Shown: one piece after another, positions 59,590-64,000 of the stretch
Layout: every line of letters begins with the position of its first letter
How positions within the stretch are numbered: the stretch's first letter is position 1
Origin: CAVXDY01 sp963721335
Lineage (GTDB): Bacteria > Actinomycetota > Thermoleophilia > Miltoncostaeales > Miltoncostaeaceae
Length of the DNA: 64,000 nt
Assembly (NCBI GenBank): GCA_963721335.1
Contig: CAVRIV010000001.1
Location: forward strand, 372,001 to 436,000
Direction: 5' to 3'
Program-made: the position numbers and the translations under genes
The notes under the pieces: generated by a model
What the model was told of the DNA's origin: nothing
Database searches by the model: none
Seen by the model: only the letters and a program-made list of their open reading frames with translations

Positions 59590-62115
59590 ATGCCCGACGG
59601 ATTGCCCTCCACGACTGAACGTAATGCCGCGATCGCGCCCGGCGAGGCCCTTGCGCGCGCGCTCGCCGATCCGTCGGCGGCCTGGCCGGACGTGGTCCTG
59701 CGGGACCACCAGATCGAGGCCCTCGACGAGCTGGCGGGCCGGCTCACCCATGGCGTCACCCGCACCTGGGTGGACGCGCCCACGGGGTCGGGCAAGACGA
59801 TCATGTTCCTCGCCCTGGCCCAGGCGCTCGGCGGCAGCACCCTGGTCCTGGTGCCCCGGCGCAACCTGGCCGACCAGACGGCCGCCGCGCTGGCGCGCCA
59901 CTTCCCGTCGATCCCCACCCACCCCGAGGGTCCCGAGTCGGCCGGGCGGCCCGGCGTGAGCATCTGCACCTACCAGGCGGCCCTTCGCCATCAGGAGCGC
60001 ATGGACTGGGACTCGGTGACGCTCCTCATCTGCGACGAGGCGCACGCCACCCTGGGCGCTCAGACGCGGCGTCTGCTGGACCGGGCGACCAACGCGGTCG
60101 CGGTGGGCTTCACCGCGACGGGCGCGACCACCACCGGGCACGTGGAGCAGGTCTTCGGTCCGGTCGCCGCCACGCTGGACCGCCTCTCCGCGATCGAGCG
60201 CGGCATCCTCTGCCCGCTGCGCTCCCTGCGCGTCGAGCGGGCGGTCGACCTCTCCGACGTCGCCAAGGTGCGCGGCGACTTCGACCAGGCGAGCCTGGGT
60301 CGCGCCCTCGACCGGGCCATGTGGCACCGCGCCTGCGCCGAGGTGTGGGTGGAGCACTTCCAGCCGCTGTCGATGGCGGGCGTCGCCTACACCGCCACCG
60401 TGGCCCAGGCCCACGGCCTGGCCGACGAGATGACCGGGCGCGGGGTGCGCGCCGCCGCCGTCTCGGGCCAGACCCCCGCGCGGGAGCTGCAGCGGGTGCT
60501 CTTCGACTTCGGCTCCGAGCGGATCGACGTGCTCTGCAACGCGGACCTCCTCACCGAGGGGTGGGACGAGACCCGGGCCTCGGTGGTCATGCACCTCGCC
60601 CCGACCACCTCCGAGCGCGTCTTCGTGCAGCGGCTGGGACGGGTGATGCGCCCCGCGCCCGGCAAGGAGGCGGTCTCGGTCGAGTTCCTCCCCGTGGGGG
60701 ACCCGATGGGCGTCCAGACGAGCCACGAGGTCTTCGGGCTCGGGTGGTACAAGCCACTCGGCCGCGTGGCGGGACCTCCGGAGAGCGGCGAGCGCAGCAA
60801 GCTCGCGAAGGCCGCCGCGCTTCTCTCCGAGCGCGAGGGCGAGAAGGCCAAGCTGGTCAACCCGGCCGCCGCCCCGGGGCTGATCGCCGCCGGGCTGGCC
60901 GATGGCGGATGGCGGGCGGCCGACCCCTCGCTGCTGCCGGACACGCTCATGGAGGAGTGGGTCGAGGCCGCCGCCGCCGACGTGACGGTGGACGAGCTGC
61001 TCGACCGCATCGCCGGCGGGGTGGATCCCCTGGCCGCGGTCCCCTGGTGGGCCCTCACCGGGCTCGTGGCCCGGCGGCTGCACGACGGCGCCGACCAGCC
61101 GCTCTGGCGCACCTGGGCCACGGCCCTGCTGGTGCAGCCCGACCTGCGGCGCGCTCTGCCCGACGGCGTGCCCCGCCAGGTGCTCGACCGCCTGCGGATG
61201 ACCTCGCGCGAGCGGCTGCGCGCGCTGTGGTGGCACGCCGACCAATCGGGGCACTGGGAGCGGCTGGCCACCCTCGAGCAACTCGGGCGCTCGGGCGACC
61301 GCCGCCGTCGCTGGTCGGCCCTCGAGGAGGCCTCCGCGTGGGCCCCGAGCTGGGCGTGGGACGTCTCGCGCGGGCTGGCCGACGGCACCCGCCCCGGGCG
61401 CAACCAGGAGGTCGCGCGGATCGCCGCCTGGGAGGCGCACCACCTGATCTCGAACGGCGGGGAGCTGGCGCTCATCGGGCTCTGGCTGCGCGCCGCCGGG
61501 GAGCCGCCGCCCGAGCCGATCCCTCCGCCCGAGGGGAGCGAGCCCGCCCTGCGGCTGGGCCAGGCCGCCCGCCTGCTGGTGATGCTCGGGCCCGGGGACG
61601 TTCCCGCCCGCAGCGAGCACCTGCGGCTCGCGGGCCGGGCGGCGGCGACGGCGGGAGGGTGGGCGCAGCTGCGCGGCCTGCTCGACGCCATCGACCTGTC
61701 GAGCGCGGATGCCCGCCGTGCGCTGCGGGCCGCCGTGGGCGCGATGCAGCCCAAGGCGCTCCTGTCGCGCCGCGCATGGAACGCCTTGCGGGCCCGCTTC
61801 CCGCGGTTGCCGGAGCCCGAGGTCGTGGGCGTGGGCGAGCAGCGCCGGCGGGGCACGGGCGAGGACGGCACCGCGTCCCGTCCCCGCCGCCGCCGCCGGC
61901 GCCGCCTGCGGTCCGCCGGTCCCGAGGGCGCTCCCGCGGCGAGCGCCGAGGCGCCCCAGCGCCGCCCCGAGGATCGACGCGACGGCGAGACGCCCCCGCC
62001 CGTCGCCGAGGGCGCGGTGCCGGCCCGCCGGCGCCGTCGGCGCCGCCGCCGGTCGCGCTCCGGCAACGGGGCGGAGGGCGCCGCGCCCGCCGCGCCGGAG
62101 ACCCCCGAGGCGTGA
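59590..62115 (+). CDS. SF2 DEAD/DEAH-box helicase with basic C-terminal tail
   Basis: From ATG 59590 the product has 841 residues. The helicase core (about 30-385) has the Q-type VVLRDHQIEALDELAGRL, Walker A APTGSGKTIMF, ICTYQAALR, DEAH in LLICDEAHA, TATG (motif III) and motif VI QRLGRVMRPAPG, so it should bind and hydrolyse ATP. A large helical region of unknown fold follows (about 420-750). The last 90 residues are a run of Arg/Pro/Glu-rich low complexity with several (R)5-8 blocks, suited to nucleic-acid binding. Relatives resemble type I/III restriction or RadD-like helicases. It overlaps the next small gene (GTGA). Confidence 0.88.
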   Translation: MPDGLPSTTERNAAIAPGEALARALADPSAAWPDVVLRDHQIEALDELAGRLTHGVTRTWVDAPTGSGKTIMFLALAQALGGSTLVLVPRRNLADQTAAALARHFPSIPTHPEGPESAGRPGVSICTYQAALRHQERMDWDSVTLLICDEAHATLGAQTRRLLDRATNAVAVGFTATGATTTGHVEQVFGPVAATLDRLSAIERGILCPLRSLRVERAVDLSDVAKVRGDFDQASLGRALDRAMWHRACAEVWVEHFQPLSMAGVAYTATVAQAHGLADEMTGRGVRAAAVSGQTPARELQRVLFDFGSERIDVLCNADLLTEGWDETRASVVMHLAPTTSERVFVQRLGRVMRPAPGKEAVSVEFLPVGDPMGVQTSHEVFGLGWYKPLGRVAGPPESGERSKLAKAAALLSEREGEKAKLVNPAAAPGLIAAGLADGGWRAADPSLLPDTLMEEWVEAAAADVTVDELLDRIAGGVDPLAAVPWWALTGLVARRLHDGADQPLWRTWATALLVQPDLRRALPDGVPRQVLDRLRMTSRERLRALWWHADQSGHWERLATLEQLGRSGDRRRRWSALEEASAWAPSWAWDVSRGLADGTRPGRNQEVARIAAWEAHHLISNGGELALIGLWLRAAGEPPPEPIPPPEGSEPALRLGQAARLLVMLGPGDVPARSEHLRLAGRAAATAGGWAQLRGLLDAIDLSSADARRALRAAVGAMQPKALLSRRAWNALRARFPRLPEPEVVGVGEQRRRGTGEDGTASRPRRRRRRRLRSAGPEGAPAASAEAPQRRPEDRRDGETPPPVAEGAVPARRRRRRRRRSRSGNGAEGAAPAAPETPEA

Positions 62116-62363
62116 GCACCCTCGGCGATCGATCCCAGGTCGTCGCCGATGAGCTGTGGGAGCTGGTCCGCCGGCTCGCCGGCCGGGTGGCGGAGCTGGA
62201 GGAGGCCGACGCCGTGGGCGAGCTGGACGAGGACGGCCGCGCGCGCCTGGACGGCCTGCGCATGCGGTGCGCCCGTGCCGCGGCCCGGGCCGGCCTGGCC
62301 GACGAGCTGAGCGACCGGGTGACCGAGGTCCGCGCCCAGCGCGAGAGGGCCGCGAGGATCTAG
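62112..62363 (+). CDS. Small helical protein coupled to the helicase, unknown
   Basis: GTG 62112 overlaps the helicase stop. The product has 83 residues: VSTLGDRSQVVADELWELVR and then RLAGRVAELEEADAVGELDE, rich in Leu/Ala/Glu/Arg with heptad-like spacing, predicted to form a coiled coil. Stop at 62363. Its tight coupling suggests a partner subunit of the helicase. No family recognised. Confidence 0.6.
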   Translation: MSTLGDRSQVVADELWELVRRLAGRVAELEEADAVGELDEDGRARLDGLRMRCARAAARAGLADELSDRVTEVRAQRERAARI

Positions 62364-62457
62364 AGGCGTTGCTCGCGGCGCGGCGAGCCGCGTTTCCCCC
62401 TGAATCCTTAAGAGGTCACTAACGCCCTCCCCGCCGATGCGCGATACAACCTGAGTC

Positions 62458-63396
62458 GTGAGCGCCGACCTGCCGCCCCTCGACCCCCGGGCCCGCACCG
62501 AGGAACTCCCTCCGCTGGCCCCCCGGCCGGAGCGCGGGGCGGGGCTCCCGCCGCTCGACCCGTCACCTCCCGCCGCCGGCCTGCCGCCCCTGGGGGGCGC
62601 GGCCGGGCCGCCGCGGGCTCCCGATCGCCCGGCGCCCCCTCGGCGCCGGCGCGGCCCGCGCGGGACGGGCCGCCTCGCGGCCCTCGGGGTCGCGCTGCTC
62701 GCCGCGGGCGCCGTCGGGGGCGTCTCGGCGAGCCTGATCACCGGCGGGGACGATTCCCCGCCGGCGACGGCGGAGGTGGCCGCGACCACCACCACGCCTC
62801 AGCCCTCCATCACGGGCTTCGACGAGGACGACCTGTCGAACGCGGTCTCGAGGGTCTCGTCGACCGTGGTCCTGGTGGAGACCGACGCGGGCAGCCAGGG
62901 CAGCGGTGTCATCCTCGACCCCTCCGGCCTGATCGTGACCAACCAGCACGTGGTCCGCGGCGCGACCTCCGTGACGATCCTGACGGCCGACGAGCACCGC
63001 GTCGCGGCCGAGATCGTGAAGACCGACGATCGCCAGGACCTGGCCATCCTGCGCCCGCAGACCCCGGTGGGCCGCGGCGCCGAGCTGGCAGAGGAGCCCG
63101 ACGGCGGGCTGCGCATCGGCCAGAGCGTGTTCGCCATCGGGAGCCCGTTCGGCCTCCAGGGGACCGTCACGGCCGGCGTCGTGAGCACGATCGGCCGCAC
63201 CAACGACCAGGGCATCCCGATGATCCAGATCGACGCCCCCATCAACCCGGGCAACTCGGGCGGCGGCCTCTTCGACCTGCGGGGGCGCCTCGTGGGCATC
63301 CCCTCCTCGATCCTCGCCCCGATCCCCGGCAACGTCGGCATCGGGTTCGCCATCCCGGCGAGCCGCGTGGCCGCGATGGTGAGCGACATCCCGTGA
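62458..63396 (+). CDS. Trypsin-like serine protease, HtrA/S1C type, without PDZ
   Basis: The product has 312 residues from GTG 62458. A Pro-rich cytoplasmic start has repeated LPPLDP/LPPLAP units and a basic patch. One transmembrane helix follows (about 70-93), then the protease domain (about 115-312). The catalytic triad is visible: His in TNQHVV (about 163), Asp in RQDLAIL (about 194) and Ser in NPGNSGGGLF (about 266). No PDZ domain is present after it. It probably acts outside the membrane in protein quality control. It overlaps the next gene by 4 bases (GTGA). Confidence 0.92.
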   Translation: MSADLPPLDPRARTEELPPLAPRPERGAGLPPLDPSPPAAGLPPLGGAAGPPRAPDRPAPPRRRRGPRGTGRLAALGVALLAAGAVGGVSASLITGGDDSPPATAEVAATTTTPQPSITGFDEDDLSNAVSRVSSTVVLVETDAGSQGSGVILDPSGLIVTNQHVVRGATSVTILTADEHRVAAEIVKTDDRQDLAILRPQTPVGRGAELAEEPDGGLRIGQSVFAIGSPFGLQGTVTAGVVSTIGRTNDQGIPMIQIDAPINPGNSGGGLFDLRGRLVGIPSSILAPIPGNVGIGFAIPASRVAAMVSDIP

Positions 63397-64000
63397 CCGA
63401 CCCCAAGGAGACGACGATCCCGATGGACCCACACGACGACCGCACCGGCATCGAGCCGGCACTGGTCCCCAGCCCGTTGGCCTCGCCGCGCGAGCGCATG
63501 GAGGCGGTGCTCTACGAGCTGCGCCGGGTGGTGGTGGGCCAGGACCGCCTGCTCGACCGCGTGCTGGTGTCGCTGCTGGCGCGCGGCCACGTCCTCCTGG
63601 AGGGCGTCCCGGGACTGGCGAAGACGCTCACGCTCGAGACCGTCGCGCGCGTGTGCGGCGGGAAGTTCAACCGCATCCAGTTCACGCCCGACCTGGTCCC
63701 CTCGGACGTGGTGGGCGGCCAGGTGCTCGACCGCAACGGGGACTTCACCACCCGGCTCGGCCCGGTGTTCGCGAACTTCGTCCTCGCGGACGAGATCAAC
63801 CGCGCCCCCGCGAAGGTGCAGTCCGCTCTCCTGGAGGTCATGGCCGAGGGCCACGCCAGCATCGCCGGCGAGACGCACCCCACGCCGCGGCCGTTCTTCG
63901 TCCTCGCCACCCAGAACCCGATCGAGAGCGAGGGCGTCTACCCGCTGCCCGAGGCCCAGGTCGACCGCTTCGCGATGAAGCTGGTGGTGGGGTACCCGAG
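63393..64000 (+). CDS. MoxR-family AAA ATPase, partial (runs off the window)
   Basis: GTG 63393 overlaps the protease stop; ATG 63423 is an alternative. The visible 202 residues contain VVVGQDRLLDRVLVSLLARG, Walker A GVPGLAKTLTLE, FTPDLVPSDVVGG, Walker B FVLADEINRAPAKVQSALLE, and the sensor-1 segment ATQNPIESEGVYPLPEAQVD followed by RF, the signature of MoxR ATPases. These act as chaperones for metal insertion or complex assembly, usually with a DUF58 or VWA partner. The partner would lie past the window end. Continues beyond 64000. Confidence 0.93.
   Translation, partial: MTDPKETTIPMDPHDDRTGIEPALVPSPLASPRERMEAVLYELRRVVVGQDRLLDRVLVSLLARGHVLLEGVPGLAKTLTLETVARVCGGKFNRIQFTPDLVPSDVVGGQVLDRNGDFTTRLGPVFANFVLADEINRAPAKVQSALLEVMAEGHASIAGETHPTPRPFFVLATQNPIESEGVYPLPEAQVDRFAMKLVVGYP

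Noticed and set aside
60321..62363. A 680-codon plus-strand frame overlapping the helicase
   Set aside because: Only its last 83 codons (from GTG 62112) look coding; the rest is an arginine/glycine-rich shadow of the helicase.

Overview
The window is very GC-rich, densely packed, and uses GTG starts and 4-base ATGA/GTGA overlaps heavily. It looks like a chromosomal piece of an actinobacterium. The fhaA-fhaB-pstP-rodA-pbpA-pknB order is the classic actinobacterial cell-division/peptidoglycan cluster. Proline/arginine-rich low-complexity tails, a DUF4446 protein, a LytR_C protein and several flavin/F420-type oxidoreductases would suit a deep-branching class such as Thermoleophilia. That class assignment is inference, not something the sequence proves.

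Layout. 1-3.9 kb: the end of an L,D-transpeptidase, a proline-rich membrane protein, tRNA-Met, tRNA-Thr, a frameshifted MFS transporter, a small winged-helix-like protein and tRNA-Tyr. 4-8.2 kb: an OmpR-type regulator, then an operon of a membrane Ser/Thr kinase and two tandem Xer-type tyrosine recombinases. 8.2-9.8 kb: a PPOX-type protein and a secreted protein. 9.9-21.7 kb: one long minus-strand operon of eleven genes (multi-TM kinase, fhaA, fhaB, pstP, rodA, pbpA, pknB with four PASTA domains, ddl, metallophosphoesterase, small protein, membrane protein) that joins phospho-signalling to peptidoglycan synthesis. 21.7-25.6 kb: tRNA-Leu, two envelope-type proteins, prephenate dehydratase, HNH endonuclease. 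25.6-29.2 kb: two lipoproteins, a methyltransferase, an LLM-type oxidoreductase and a RibD/DHFR-like reductase.

29.4-38.4 kb looks like an accessory islet. The 5' half of tRNA-Arg(CCT) is duplicated at its left edge (45 bp, identical) and the complete tRNA lies at its right edge. Inside are a glycogen-debranching-like enzyme, a GT4 glycosyltransferase, a PilZ protein, stress-type membrane and PRC-barrel proteins, a TetR-GAF-SpoIIE fusion and a CbxX-type AAA ATPase. Two related arrays of CCCACAG also lie inside. I see no integrase in it.

38.5-55.4 kb holds an antiporter, DUF2254 and YihY membrane proteins, a standalone TIR-like (Cap12/PycTIR-type) protein, a CBS protein, a badly frame-disrupted two-component system with a coupled small membrane protein, a PhoD-like phosphatase, a PAP2/DAG-kinase pair, an FAD monooxygenase and a GGDEF/HD-GYP protein. 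55.5-64 kb holds an alpha/beta hydrolase, an unusual LLM-monooxygenase/acyl-CoA-ligase fusion, a LytR_C protein, a helicase operon, an HtrA-type protease and a MoxR ATPase cut by the window end.

At least eight loci carry single-base frame breaks while keeping family-conserved sequence on both sides, so the underlying assembly probably contains indel errors, most densely at 43.7-46.0 kb. Gene coordinates there are approximate. Several genes show a TAnnnT box 6-8 bases before the start codon, which suggests leaderless transcription is common here.
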